From assembly GCA_037783415.1 (NCBI GenBank), contig JAZGTN010000149.1:1550001-1614000 (forward strand): a stretch of 64,000 nucleotides of DNA. The letters are read 5' to 3'. The notes below the pieces were generated by a model that was not told the DNA's origin, searched no databases, and saw nothing but the letters and a program-made list of their open reading frames with translations. Below, one piece after another: positions 11,371-25,500 of this stretch. This DNA comes from Leptasterias polaris (taxonomy: Eukaryota; Echinodermata; Asteroidea; Forcipulatida; Asteriidae). Made by a program: the position numbers and the translations under genes. How positions within the stretch are numbered: position 1 is the stretch's first letter; every line of letters starts with the position of its first letter.

Positions 11371-14300
11371 CTGACATGTATCATAATTTTAATTTTGAGT
11401 GATTTGGGCTTAGTTAAGCTGCAGTGTAATTGGCTCCAGTGTGTGTAGGGAGTCGCGTTTTAATAACTACGAAATTGCCGACATTGATGTTGGGCTGTGA
11501 CGGACCACAGAGCTCCGGAAAAGAGGCTTGGTTTCTTTTGAAGATAGCTTTAGAAAATATCTCTACAATTGGCTTTTTTCTCTGTCGAGCTTTCAATTGC
11601 CTATCAAGCTGCATCAGAGGTTTGTTGCAATTCTCGCTGAACACTGTGCAATCAGCGATCAACCCTTATTACGACTTGCAACCGGTAGAGGGCACTATTC
11701 ATATACACGAACCCTCATCACCTCGCAATGAGAGCCATTCGTGAGGAGGTTCATGTCGATATCGCGCCCTCACCTACTGCAATTCGTGATAAGGGAGGTT
11801 GTGACTACAGACTAGAAACGCCTTACATCAAAACTAAAGTTCTGGCCTCTTGGTGAAACTATCCACTAAAATGTTGTGTCCACATCACACCAGTTATTTC
11901 ATGACTATTTATGGAAGTTTAACTTTACGTATTGAAGTCGTCTTGAAATTTGTGTCGTTTGGTCACTTGAACTTCGGTCTCAAAAATCTTAATTTGTCTT
12001 GTCTGTTAAATCTGTACACAACTCAGACTGACCAGTACAGTTAAAGGTTTATGTGGGCTGCGTGGTATTGGTTTTCTAACGATGTGGAGTTCTACAAACT
12101 TTTAGTAAAACACAACTGGTTTGGGGACATCGAATGATAAAGAGAAGATCGAACCCAATTCCCTCCCAAAGACTATCTATAGGATACTCGACTAAAAACT
12201 AGCTGATGGCTTTAGGGTGCTCTCATCAATTTTTTTCTTGTTATGCCCCTTCGTTAGGTTTGGATCTCAATACACTTGCACCATTTTCTGTGGGAAGTCT
12301 ATCACTATATCAGTGAAGTTCTAAATTGACATACCAACATTGCAATACAAAAATTTGCCCGAAACCAAGTTAGACATTATATGCAACATATGTATCACGT
12401 AAACTACTGATAGAAATGCCATGGGGTATTGGTGCGCATCTGCATTTTTTCCCTTCTGGTTTTATAAGTAAACAAATTAACAAACTTGATATTATTACAT
12501 CCTTGTTTTTGAACTGGTAAATGCCACCTCAGTTATTCAACATTAGCATTGAACAAGTTGAGAAGTATATTCACATATTGGGATATTTACATAGTGGCAA
12601 AATTTTAAGATTTGGGCTGTTGGGTACGTTCTCTGTTATTTACCCTTAAAAAAGTAAAACAACTAATTTGTTATTGACAATGACTCTCTCGTGATTTTTA
12701 AGGCATGACTCACTAACGAGGTGACACCACGGTTGATTTTTATCAGTTTGTGGGCTGGACGTAGAGGGCGAGCCAAATGTTTATTTTTACCAAAATATGA
12801 ATTGACAAGTTTTTGGCCGTTGTGTAGTGACGTTTCAGTGGTAGATTGACCACTCAAGGGCGCATTACATAACTTAGGAAAGTGTTGGAATCCCCCCCCC
12901 CCCCTTAGTAGTTTAAACATTCGCTTATAATGATCAGTCATCCTTCTTTGGTATTTTACAAAAAAATAATTATTAAGAAGAAAAACAATGAATGAGGTCG
13001 TTACATTTATATTTGTGCTAGCCTACGTTTGGTTAAGCACATATTTATAGACTATTGACTCTGAAATAATAATGATAATGAAAAAAGAAATAATCATACA
13101 TAAATAAAAACAAAAGACAGATAGGAATTATGCTTTGGAACATAACATGTGTTTTTTTAATATTTATTTTGTTATTAGAAGTTTAAAAGTATCCTCCACC
13201 ATCTAAAAGTATTTCAAAATGCGCAACAAATCACAAACTTATACAAGATAAAGATCTCTGAACAAACTAAATAATCTGCTGGGTTGTCTATTTGTTATGT
13301 TTTGCAGTTGAATAATTATAGCCCTTGCCTTGGCCAACATTGCTGAGGTTAAACAATGGAAATGCACGTCATCACCATTTTCACTTAGAGACAATTAGCT
13401 CCTGCAGCCAAACTTTCATGTTTGGGGAAAACCGCGTATGAAGTTGAACTATTTTTCAATACGGAGACTGTTTGCCAATGAAACTCTAGCATCTCAACAA
13501 CTATGAAAATGGAGATTTCAATTCATGCAATATTTGTTATTTTTTGTTATCTTGGTTTACGAGTATTTAATTTTTGAGTACATTTGGTTCCTCGTGAAAA
13601 ACTGTGCGGACGAGGTCCTTGGGCAGCGTCACGTAAAAACAAAATGTGCAAACAAAATTGCCTCTACGTGAAAACTCAAAACGCAGAGTAGTTATTTTGC
13701 CACTAAGCACTTTAATGTAAAACAAAAAGCCAACTCGAAAATTGGCTGTTCGTAAAAACTTGGTGATATTGAACATATGCTGTTAGAGTGATTTGAAAAC
13801 TATAACGATATAACGATCTAAGACTTGAAAAAATGTGGAAAATATTGATGTCAATGATAAAATGCAAAATGTGTAAACAAAAACACTGGTTTGCGAAATT
13901 GTATGATGTTTTTTTAAGAAGTGGCTGCTACAGAGGGACGTGTTTACGTGTACACACCACACTAATCTTTAGCAAATCAAAATCGACTTGAGTGATGGCG
14001 CTGTTTGAGCTTGTGACGTCATACGCAAGGAGGTTACTAGCTAAAATTAAACTTGATATTGTTGGTAAATGTTTCCCTTATGATATGCTTGGCACAATGC
14101 GACCTTAACACGTTTTTTTGTCTAAGCAGCTCTATGGAATTGGACATTGGTCAGCTTCTTCACCTTTTCGGATCTGATATCTCCTCTATCGAGCTTCGTG
14201 TAATAATTATAAGAAACTCAAAACAACCTAAAACAAATGCACAACAAACACAACAAATCTAAGCACGATAAATATCCAAACACCAACAATGAAGCTGTTC

Positions 14301-14680
14301 CAAAAACGACATAAGTTGCATCCTAGGTATGTTTAGGTTTACGTTTAAGAGCTAGTTGCAAACAAAACATAATTTTAGCTTTTAGTTTAATTCTACCCTA
14401 AATAGTGATTGAAGTATATTGCGCAATACATGTAAAGGCATTAGTCTAGGAATATAGCCGTAGTTTATGAATATTTAATTGTTCAAACACTTTATATCCA
14501 GTTCTACGTTTGACATTATAACTATAGACCATTGCATAACTCGAAACACTACAGGGACGCTGAGGTCACGCGCACATTTTACGCTTAAAGAGCACATACA
14601 GTCCAATGATCTGCCTCCTTTGGACCTCAGTGAGGGCGCTTTTTAAGAGTGTGACGTCATATGCAAGGGGTCTACGAACT
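11371..14680. other. Long gap without a recognisable gene
   Basis: AT-rich, with scattered simple sequence and a C run at about 12893-12904. Two places share a related motif: GGCGCTGTTTGAGCTTGTGA next to GTCATACGCAAGG near 13998, and GGCGCTTTTTAAGAGTGTGA next to GTCATATGCAAGG near 14634, suggesting a shared dispersed repeat. Overlapping frames on both strands at 11414-11744 have no motif I recognise and no splice context. Confidence 0.5.
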
Positions 14681-14871
14681 TGGCCCAATTTCACAGACCT
14701 GCTTTAGCAGAAAATATTGCTTAACAACTTTTTGCTTAGAAGATACGAGCAGGATACCAGTAACAAACTGTACATGAGACATGGTAGTTTGGCAGGTAAC
14801 CTTATTCTGGTAAGCATAACAATTGTGCCGAGCTACTTTGTGTGCTAAAGAGCCTCTATGAAATTGGCCCC
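14681..14871. mobile_element. Short palindromic MITE with CCAATTTCA-type ends
   Basis: The left end TGGCCCAATTTCACAGA and the right end, reverse-complemented, GGGGCCAATTTCATAGA form a terminal inverted repeat about 17 bp long. The inside is non-coding. Part of the same end sequence (GAGCCATGAAATTGGGCCC) appears at about 34440-34459. I recall this end sequence as frequent in echinoderm genomes; that is recollection, not a search. Confidence 0.6.
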
Positions 14872-14935
14872 TGTTTTAGATTCAAGACAAAAGTTCCTTC
14901 TAAATTTATTTCGAGATAATGTTTATCTTGTTTAA

Positions 14936-15322
14936 AGGCACAGTACACGTTTGGTAATAATTCTGAAATTTAATGGCAATGCAAACTTACTTGCTAAAAG
15001 GTACAGCAGTTTTGGGTAGTATAATGAATTTTGAGAAACTTTTAACTTCGAAGTACTACGGTTATGGAAAAAAAATCACTTTCTATGCCCCAAAATTTGA
15101 ATCTGAGAAGCGTTTCTGTCAGAAACGCTTCTTAGACTGTGTATTCCTATGGGGAATATTCCTCTTGCGTGGAAATAGTCGCTCCGGTTTTGTGGTGATA
15201 TCTCAAAAACGTGACCACCTTTTGAAATGAAATTTTCACAGGATAGTTTTATTGTATGTACCTACATTTATATAGGATTGACACAATCAGTAGGCTCCAA
15301 TTACCAAACGTATGCAGCACCT
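14936..15322 (+). mobile_element. TTAA MITE, family Y, copy 1
   Basis: A 387-bp element flanked by TTAA on both sides (14932-14935 and 15323-15326). The ends are AAGGCACAGTACACGTTTGG and, inverted, a related AAGGTGCTGCATACGTTTGG. The middle has the inverted pair GAAGCGTTTCTGTCAGAAACG. Family marks include CTTCGAAGT, CACTTTCTATGCCCC and GTGGTGATATCTCAAAAACG. The 85-codon frame over it is incidental. Confidence 0.8.
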
Positions 15323-15326
15323 TTAA

Positions 15327-16464
15327 ACATAAAAATAATCATAATAATACCCCAAATACCTGCCCTAAAAAAAACATTAGCCTAGCATAACTAGTGATAG
15401 GTCATGGTCGATTTCCAAGTCATTCAAGTCAACCATTCCTTTTAATTGTGAGTGTAGTCTACTCCCCACACACAAACGAACAACCTGTTTCCGGGTTCTG
15501 AAAAAAAAGTAATAATAAAACGAAACCCATCAGCAATAATAGACTGTTAACTATACCTCCAGAAGCGTTGCATAACAAATTAAACTTTATGTCATAAATT
15601 ATTATTCTTTGTTTTGAATGAAAACTTTGCAGCTATTTGAGTTTTCAACAAACACCAATAATCAGTTGTCCTAAAGAGAGGTCCTTGTCAATTTGGTGAA
15701 TACTGTGTGAATTTATTGTTACAAATGTGCGCATGCTTATAACTACGTAAACAAGCATGCTGCCACCTCGCGTTGCAGAGCCCATTATTCTATTCTACGT
15801 ATTTGATATTTTTACTATAATGGGCCGTGTAGCTGAAAACTTTATTTGAGTACAAGAAAGTGAGCAACCAGCTTTTTGTTGTAAGAAATGTAATCGCAAT
15901 ATACAAACACTCGTATCGCAACCATGTCTCCGCATCCCAAAATAGTCTTAGTAAAAAAAAAAATCTTACACACAAGTGCTTTGTTCCATGCATCAGCATT
16001 ACTTTGTACCTTTAACCTAACACTCTCCATAATCGCATGAAAAAAAGTGAAGACACAAAAATACAAAGGATTCCAATGTGAGGACAGCATTGTTCTTTTT
16101 GTGTTCCTTTGTTCTACTGTCCCCTCTATTCTGATAATACCGTGCCAACTGTCGTCGTGATCTTAGTCTGCTTGTGGCTGGACATGGGACATGAACTCTC
16201 ATCCAGTTACTACACGCGCGCGCGTTAACAGTCACACCACAAACACAAGCTTCAAAGGGCGCTGTCAATATTATCGAGCACGCGTGTGCAGCATAGTAAC
16301 TGGGTCAGAGTTCAGAATTCGATGTCTAGCCATAGACTCGCTGTGATCACGACAGTGCCCCTTTAAGCACCGACTTCAAGAAAACAGTACCAAAATTAGT
16401 GCTATGAAAGGATCGTCCTTCACCACAAAACAATTAGGGCCTACTGACCATCCTAGAAACTTAC
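15327..16464. other. Downstream flank of the saposin exons; last exon not found
   Basis: The missing terminal exon of the saposin-type gene should lie here or further left on the minus strand. I looked for an acceptor followed by a cysteine pair and a stop and found nothing convincing. Confidence 0.4.
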
Positions 16465-16590
16465 CAACAATTCAGAAACAAACAACTTGATCTTGATTAC
16501 GAAGAGCTTGGTGTGGTCTACACACATGTCCTTCTCACATCCGGGTGTCAGTATGTCACAATCAGTTAGCAAGAACGTCTCTAACAAACC
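16465..16590 (-). CDS. Saposin-type gene exon 5 (middle of domain 2)
   Basis: 126 bases, 42 codons, phase 0; acceptor after TTTTTATTGAG, donor GTAAGT. It encodes GLLETFLLTDCDILTPGCEK then DMCVDH and a hydrophobic helix ending SELL. The extra cysteine (C185) is unusual for a saposin domain. An open donor shows at least one more exon. Confidence 0.78.
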
Positions 16591-19500
16591 CTCAATAAAA
16601 AGAAAGATCCAATCAAGTTTCATCACTGTTTAACAAACAATTCCAATATTATAATTAATTATAGGATCATTGAGGGCAAAGTACACCTTTGTTTTTGGAA
16701 GCGTTCGATTGTTTTAATTCCTTATAAATGTTGAAATGTACAATAAAACAAACCTGTGAAAATTTCATTTCAAAGGGTGGTCGCGTTTTGTTTAGATATC
16801 GCCGAAAATCCGGCGTGAATATGTCCATGCAGGAAGAATAATCACTAAAAGGAATACACAATCTGAGAAGCGTTGCTGACAGAAATGTTTCTCAGATTCT
16901 AATTTGGGGGCATAAAGCCTGATACATTTTTTACATAATAAAAACAAAAAAACAAAAAAAACTTCGAAGTGAAATGTTTCTCAAAATGCTTTATACTGTC
17001 GAAAGCTGCTGTAGACTTCAAACCAATAGGTTTTTGTTGCCATTCATTTTAAGAGTGATTACCAAACGTATACAGGGGCACGTTGCATTGGATTTGGCGC
17101 TTTGGGCTACAAATAAAATGGTTAGAGAAGAAGATAAATCATAAGTATGGTTGGAAAGATGCCTTAAAGGTAAAACATGATTCACAAAAATATGCCTCAA
17201 AATGTGTGGTTCTCCTTTTACTAATTCATGAACTAACACGGTTTACCTTTATGTGGAGTCTATAAGTCTGTTTCAACAAAATGGCGGACTGTATTAGTTC
17301 ACGATTAAAGGAAAAAACACACATTTTCGAGGTATATTAAAGTGTTAATTGTTATGGTCTACTTTGAAAACATGTTTCCAACCATATTCATTTCATAAAA
17401 AGCACTTTGAATAGCCCAAAGCGCACAAAATCTAAGGCAACGTGCCCTTTGTTATGCACAAAACCGTAACCTACCAAAAAGCCATCGCCAGTAAAGATTT
17501 GCTTCACAAATTGCGGCACGCTCTTACAAATGATGCAAACATCACTGTCGGTGGTGGTGGTTGGGTTCACGTCACAGTCGTAGTTGGCTGCAAGAGCCTT
17601 CTGCTGACACATGTTGCTGATTAGATCACTTTTTGGACAAACGAATGAGCAGACTCCTCTAGGGTTGCCCTGTGGGGTATAAGGAAACCTAGTTAGATTT
17701 TGTCCATCCTAAAGGTAAGGGTCATTAATTGGTAAAAAAAAAAATATAATGAATAACATTAAACATGCCACAAATGGTAAACAGGAATTTTGGCGGGTAA
17801 GCGAGATTTGGAAAACATAAACAAATTATTGTTGTTGTATTTTTTATGTTTCGTGCTTTAGCATAGCCATGGTAAGACTACACTGAACACTCATGATCTC
17901 TAGCCTAAACATCTAACGTCACACTTCGAGGCTCTTGAATAACCACAGACACCTCCCTTGAGCGCCTGGCAGGATCCTGCCAGATGTACCTTTGACCTAG
18001 CATCCAATTCCTAAGGACGGAGTTTCGCACACGTAATTATATTGCGTACAATGCAGCGACGATCGAAAGTGGGTAGCTGACAAACTACGTCATTTCGGAG
18101 CAGACCAATTATAAGAGAGATATGGAAAGCTTACGTCACTAATGGTTTATCCAATCAAACCATTGGGCCTGTAATACCAGTGCCTGTCAGCATCCGTGCG
18201 GATACAATTAGGGGACCAGTCTATCATATTTCTTATCAACACTTACCAGTGCTTCATCTGCATACTGTCTTGCTATTTCTGGCATGGTTGCTATTTTGTC
18301 TACACACTCTTTATACTCTGGAGATTTCTCATCCATAAGGGCACAAATAGTATCTCCAAACGTGACGAGTGCAGACTAGATAAACAAATAGAAAACAACT
18401 AGAAAATGGTTACTTGAAAACATATTGATATACTACGGAAGCGTATTGCCGCCACATGAATAAAACACAAATCTGACTTATCGTGTACGTACACAATAAC
18501 TTATCATATAAGTACACGATACGTTTGGATTTGTCGTGTACGTACACGATAAGTTATCACTCCCCATTCCAGAAAACAAAGAAAGGGGTACTATTTTTAA
18601 GATGTTTGCTCGAGACAGAGATACCTGGCACGAGATTGAGTTTATATTCTATCAGAAGGTGGTGGAAAGTTGTCTTGAAAGTTGTCCATAGTTGTAGAGG
18701 TAGATAATGTTAGCTTTTCATAATTCATTTGTATCATGATATCGCCGTTGCAGCACTTTCAATGTAATTGTGGAATTCTTATTAAAAAACGTTCTTATTC
18801 TGTGATTGGCCATTTGTAAAACGCGTCTAATTTACCCTCTTCAACCCTCGGGATTTGGCTTTTATTAAGAAAGAAAGCCACATTGTTCCCACCAAAATGG
18901 GCAGTCTTCTGCAAGCGAATTATATTATCCAGTGCAAAGTTATTTGTTATATGGCCGACCTCTTATTCAGAACTTGGGATACGCAAAACGGAATAATTAG
19001 GTACCCACGTGACATGTACAGGCCAGTCAGATTTGGCCTACTGCGCACACGTTATTTTTAAGTTTACGTCCGTCCCTTACGTTCACTTATGAGACAGACC
19101 TTATATGACGTCAAACACCAATGTTGGAAAACGTTGTATCTGCGTTACCAAGTAACGTGACAGAACCATTACATTCAGAAAACGTTGCAAAATAATATTC
19201 ACAAGACGTTTTTAGACGACGGATAAAATAAACCTTGTTACAACGTTGTATTTAGGTTATTAAGTAACAATACCAAACCGCAACCGTTTTTGCAACGTTG
19301 CAGGTTGGTTGTGTTTTAGTTGGGAATTAACGTTACCAAAATACAACTTCACAGTAACGTTACGATGAGGTTACGTGTTTGCTGGGAGGCTTTCAGAATT
19401 TAGGTTTGTGACGTCATAAAGGAGTCTCTGAAGTGGATGTATGCAGTACACAAGAGAGTAAAAACTTTACATATTTGTTCGAAAAAGGTAAAATATTATT

Positions 19501-22500
19501 AAAATGTGATTGTTTAATGTTTGAGTTTTATTTGATATTTTATGATTGAGTATAAAAATAATACTGTAAAAAATACGGCACTTTGCTGTATTTGCTACTG
19601 TAAATCCATGTAAACAAAAATTACAGTAATTCACTGATTAGTATTTACAGTAGTTTTAATGTAATGTACATTCACAGTAAAGAACTGTTGGAAGGCCTCT
19701 AATACATATAACCAACTGTTATGAAATTGAGCAATCTTGTTAACGAATGGTAACAATAACGTATGATACGGCACTTTACTGTGTTTTGCCACAGTAAATC
19801 CATGTAAAACAAATATTACAGTAATTCACTGTTTAGTATTTACACTCACTTTAAATGCAATTTACATTCACGGTAAAGGGCTTTCAAATGTTACATGCAG
19901 CGCTGCTTGGAAAATAACTAATTGGCCCTAATAAACTATAAATAAACCAACGTCACACCAGACAACCGTTCTCGCTGCACTCTCAAAAATTGGCAGACAA
20001 CCAAAATCGACATTGACCCGCGAAAACACTGCATATGGTGCCCAGCTCTTGTGAACTTGAACTTTTTTTTTATCTTGGTGTTCCTCACTCTGTTGTTTCA
20101 CTCACAGTGCTCAGATTTATTCCTTGATATTGCAAAGAAACTGTATTAAATTTATATGAATATATTGTTTTTGTTTCATTATGTTCATCACAACGCCCTT
20201 TTTTACATTTTTGTATTTTTCTTCTTTATGTCAAAAGGTGAATCAATTGCTGGTAATTGATAATTGACCATTATGTTGTGAATGACTGTATCGAGAACTT
20301 TACAAGGGCACTGACAGAGATGTTTGGATCTTTCTACGTCCTTAACGTCATGTACCCAAATGATGGATCAAACACCATGGATGATGGAATTATTCATAGG
20401 TAAGTTTTGTTTATTATCCTTTGTGTATACAAAGGACACAGTTTTAAAAACCTGACTTTATAAGACCAGGGTGTGACTGTTATTTTTTTAATATAAGCTC
20501 AAGGGTTGTTACATGTTGTACCTGTTGCATTAATCATGACATTACTTTATTTATTTTATCTTAACAGTTCAACATTCACTAAGCAATGGTACCATTGTCA
20601 ACAATTGTCAACCCATTATGTATGGATTTGAAACACAAACGAGTTTGTCATTTCATAGATGCTGTATTTGCATCGGGGATAAAGAAAGTTATTTGTTTGA
20701 TTTACCCATACACCGATGTGTGTAAAGCACTTTATACTCGGTACTTTTCACGGCACTCAGGGAAAGTACTGAGTATACAGTGCTTAACACACATCGGTGT
20801 ATGGGTAAATCAAACCCCCTTTTTTTTCTTCATACAACCTATCATATCGTGGCAACACATTTTGTTGCAGCGTCAAATTTACCATTTTTATTTGCAAGCA
20901 TTGTGATTTTTGACATTTCTTAAGGGGGGGGGGGGTGTAAGCTTATTATGTTTATATTCATTCCAATAGATTGGGTCCACTATTAGATAACTGTTTATGA
21001 GCACTCTGTTGTACTTGATCTCCACATACAAACATAGAAGTAGACAGTTTTTAAACACGGAATATTTGTGCTTAATAGGGGAGGGGGGGGGGGGGGGGGT
21101 AAGCTACACCCCCATTCAGCTGTAAACTGCTCGCTGACTAGGTTGACCGGAAATATAGAAATAAAGAAGTTAGAGTGGCCTAATATATTTCGTATTGGAG
21201 CCAAGACTTCTTCAGAGGCTACTGACAAAGTGACAAGATGAAGAAGTCTTGGCTCCAAGACGAAGTATATTAGGTCACTCTAACTTTTTGATTTGGAATT
21301 CATATAAATGTTAACAATTTTTAAAAGTTTGAAGTTAAAAACAAATGTTCCAAAGTTTCACCTTAAATATAATTATTGTCAAAGTTAAACATTAGATACA
21401 ACATGAATAATTTTTTTACAATTTTATGATCTATATTTTATGATGTAAAATGGACGAGTAAGTTGTATTACAAATTTGAAACGTTTATCAGAAAACATTT
21501 TTGTGTTTTTGCTGAACATGTTTTTAAATTATGTGTCATTACCTTAATAGATTGTAACTGTAACATTTTCAATAATTTACTGACAGTAAGAACTTTCTTT
21601 TTCATGTACAAAAATCAAAATTAACGCAAAATATAGAATTGAAAAATTATTTTGTATTTCATTAATGTTATAAGTGATTTTATCACAGTATAAAACAATT
21701 ATTTGCAATAATTTAACAGCTGTCAGTAGGCTATTGATGATATTACATTATAATACCATATTTTCAAATACAGGGGGCTCGACACATCAGTGTCAAATAA
21801 CAGTAAGCCGCTGTTTTACAGAGGGCGTCCTATTTACAGTAGCTTGGAAAGAAGGTATAATTTACAACACAATACTTACAGCATCAACAGTGAGCAACAG
21901 TAAATTACAATACTTTTTACACTACACTAATGTAATTGAATTACAGTAACGTACTGTCATAGTGAGCAACGGTAAATTACAATTCTTTTTACACTATACT
22001 AATGTATTTGTATTAACAGTAATACAAAATGATCCTGTAAAAATTACAGTATGTTACTGGCGCCCGTGCTGCCAGTAATTTACTGTAAAATTTTACAGTT
22101 AATATTTTACAGTGATATAATAGTTTTTTATCAATAATTAATTTAAACCATTATCCTACCTCAAAACCATCATCGTTAATGGCTCCATGCACAAATTCAA
22201 TTAGATTGACACAGCTCAAACACGCCGACTGCTGACCGGTGCAGACCGCGAGCTTCTCTAACTTGTTGTGGTGTAACCCTTAAAGAAAACATTTAAAACA
22301 ACAAAATAAACCAAACAGCAAAAAGTTAGGTAAACAATTACCGTTACAAGCAATATCAACAGTAGTTTTACTGAAGTTGAACAAACAAACTACCAATTGA
22401 TGTTTAATTCATACAATAATTCTGCGTGAAGTAACCAATAAAGTGTCGTACTAACATAATCAGTTGTTTTTATACTCAATTAAAGCAAGCGTGGAATTTG

Positions 22501-25500
22501 ACACCAATTTGTCGTCAAAACACACAATACGGTTCATATTCACCATTCAAATAATTATTTGCTTATAAATATACACTTTATAAATATAGTAAAAATTCTT
22601 CTTCACATTTTGAAGGGAAATACAAACTTTTTTTATTTGAGGTAGGTCATTAATGGGTTTTTATTTTTTTATTTTCAATACTATTTTAATTTGTTGGCAA
22701 AATTATCAAGAAAGATACAATAAAAGTCACATAATAATTTAAGCTGAATTCACAGTTTTTTTTTCACAAGAACGTCAAATTCATCCGGGTTTATTAGCGA
22801 GTTGTATAGCGGGTGCCAACCGCATCTCTGGCTGCAGCATTCGCGAACGGACACCAACCTTCAAACATCTTAGAAACGATTTATACATGAATTGATTCAA
22901 ATGTTTTGGGGTGAAAAGTTATCAAAACATTTTTGTTCTACGGGAATCCTCTCTCAGAACAGTTTAAACTATACAAAAGTATTTATCAGTATAAAGCCCT
23001 ATATGCCTAAAAAAGTGTGTTCAACATTGGTAATTGTTCAAAAATACCATTATCTGCTTTCGTTGTTTTCAAACATTGGATGTTATCACCGTTGATTAAG
23101 ACTAATTGTTTTTAATACATTTCAAGGGAAGTTTCCACCTTTATACGACGTAGGTTATGTGCAAATCTGTGAACATTTATATGTTAAATTTTACCAATAT
23201 TATACGCATCCTTTATTCTCAGACGACACCCCACAATAATATAATAGCAAAAACATAACTTGACTTTTGGCGCAGCTTCAACTGCTTTTATTTTGTAACA
23301 AGGTCTGGTCAATTACCAGTTTAGCAAATATGTACGAGAATACAATAAAATGCAATACTTATTACAACTCATGACATGATCATGACTTAATGAAGGGCAA
23401 ATGCCCAAGGGCAGCTTGCCCATCAAAATGTACCGGCCCCGGATTACTTGGCAGCTTGCCATAGATAAAATGAGGGGGCAGCTTGCCCAGCCTCTATATA
23501 TAACACTAGTTAAACAGCAGTGCTTTAAAATAATGTCATAAAAGCGGACTTAAAATGATTGCCGATAAAAGAGGTGGCAGCTTGCCCGCCCCTATAAAAC
23601 ACTAACAGCAGTGTTTCTAAAATCAATGATATAATTACATAATCATACAGGGTTTAAAGTGATTCCACCGCTGGTACATGCGGTTGGATTACATGAACTA
23701 GCCCCACCTGAACAAGAGGGTGCTAGTGTTACCAAATAAACATTACAACGTTAACATTTCAGACAAACCCCCCATTAATTTGTTTGACCCAAAGCAGTGG
23801 CAGTCCACTTCCTTAGAAAAATAATGCCTTTGAAAATTGAATATGACAATCCCCCAAAGTATTTGTCCCCACAATAGGCAGAGGAAACCCCCCCCCCCCC
23901 CAAATTAAAAATGGGAGGCCGTAATGGGGATGGTGGCGGGTTTCGAAGTAAATGTTACTCTCAGTGAAAGCTGAGCCGAAGTGACTAGCTTACCCGCTCC
24001 TCAGATGTGCCATGTGTTCGTTACGCAACCTAAAATAAAGGTCAATTTGACCACCCACACTTTGCATAAAGGTCAGCCTTGCTACCCCGGGTAAAAAGTT
24101 GGGTTACCCTTATGGCTTACGTCCAAACCACCCACAAGGGACGTCACCAAGGCTAGTCTAACCAATTTATTGCCCAACAACCTTGCAGCAGAGGACGCCC
24201 ATAACCAAGCTGTCAGCACCATGTCTTGTAGCACGGCTCTGGTACACTGCGGGGGTCTTCTGCGGCGAATAATGTATTTTATCGTTTATGCGATAAAATG
24301 AATTATTAGAGTTACTAATAATATGAATATTTATAATGCGCCGGTATCCATCGCAAAAGATGCTCATGGCGCAGTAAAACGGAATAATTAACTAAAAGAA
24401 CATAATTATATAAAGGCCTTTAGCAACTACCCGAGAGAAACAAAACACATTACTTCAGGGGCCATAAGCTTGAGCGAACAACAATGTTTTAAAGAATTCC
24501 CTGTGTTTTGTGACACAAAACTTATGTATATTTTGTCTTTTCTTTTTACTATGCCATAGAACAATCAGTAGACTTATATAATAAAATAGTAATAATAATA
24601 ATTGGAATATTTATAATGCGCCGGTATCCATCACAAAAGATGCTCATTGCGCAGAAACCGGGAACATTAACGGAAATAAAATAAGTACACGAATATAATA
24701 GCAACTACCTGAGAGAACACGAAACTATACTTTTGAGCTATAAGCTTGAGTGAACAACAATGATTTGAGAATTTCACTAAACTATACTCACAGAAGATAG
24801 GCCTATGTTAGTAATATTTTGAGGAAGGTTATTCCCAAAGATGAGGATGCATGATGAGAATGATCGATCCCCCTAGGTAGTGCGAGTGAAACAGACACCA
24901 AGCAAGAACAACTCTTTAGATCTAATGAACTGAGAGGGTCTATACCGAGTCATTAATAACAATATAAAGTGGCTTCTTATTATATAGCGCTCATATCTGT
25001 CACTCAGTGACACTCAATGCGCTTCAACAGTCAGTATTTTCCGGCAAGGTATGTGGCGCTACGTTTTGAAGTATGATACATATTCCTTTACATAGCACCA
25101 TGTAATGGTTACAATGTGCTGTGTTGCAATAATGCAGCCAATCAAGCCAGGAACACCGGGGTGAACCCCTTCTCTTTTAGAAAAGTGCACTGGATTCTTT
25201 TACAACACACATGCCCAACGGCTTTACGCCCCATCCAAAGGACGAGACATACTAGTGAGAGTAATTCAAAACTAATACGACAGCGAGCAAGGAGCCAATG
25301 AGGAGAATTTTCGAATTTGAGTAATGTGTTGTTTCTTCCAAGCATGCGTGTTGCATTGACTTGAAGTCTCTGTGGACGTTGTAAGCTGAATAAGGGGTTA
25401 TGTAACACCTTTATAAAGAAACAATCATTTAGGCCGATGTAAAACATGAAATTTTCAAAATGTTATACATAGTATAAATCTCTTCTGAATGTTGTGAAAT

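Larger units (their letters stand above)
19562..22114 (+). mobile_element. CACTG-type (EnSpm/CACTA-like) DNA element, about 2.5 kb
   Basis: The right end, reverse-complemented, reads CACTGTAAAATATT; the left end reads TACTGTAAAAAATA. Both ends carry subterminal repeats: on the left a unit of about 190 bp repeated twice (TACGGCACTTT, GTAAATCCATGTAAA, TTACAGTAATTCACTG); on the right a unit of about 80 bp repeated twice (GTGAGCAAC, GGTAAATTACAAT, ACTAATGTA). Subterminal arrays plus a CACTG end suggest the EnSpm group. It holds one exon-like ORF and two later hairpins. It sits in the long second intron of the saposin-type gene. Confidence 0.55.

Noticed and set aside
18470..18560. CRISPR-like spaced repeats
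   Set aside because: Only two palindromic copies, irregular spacing, eukaryotic context.
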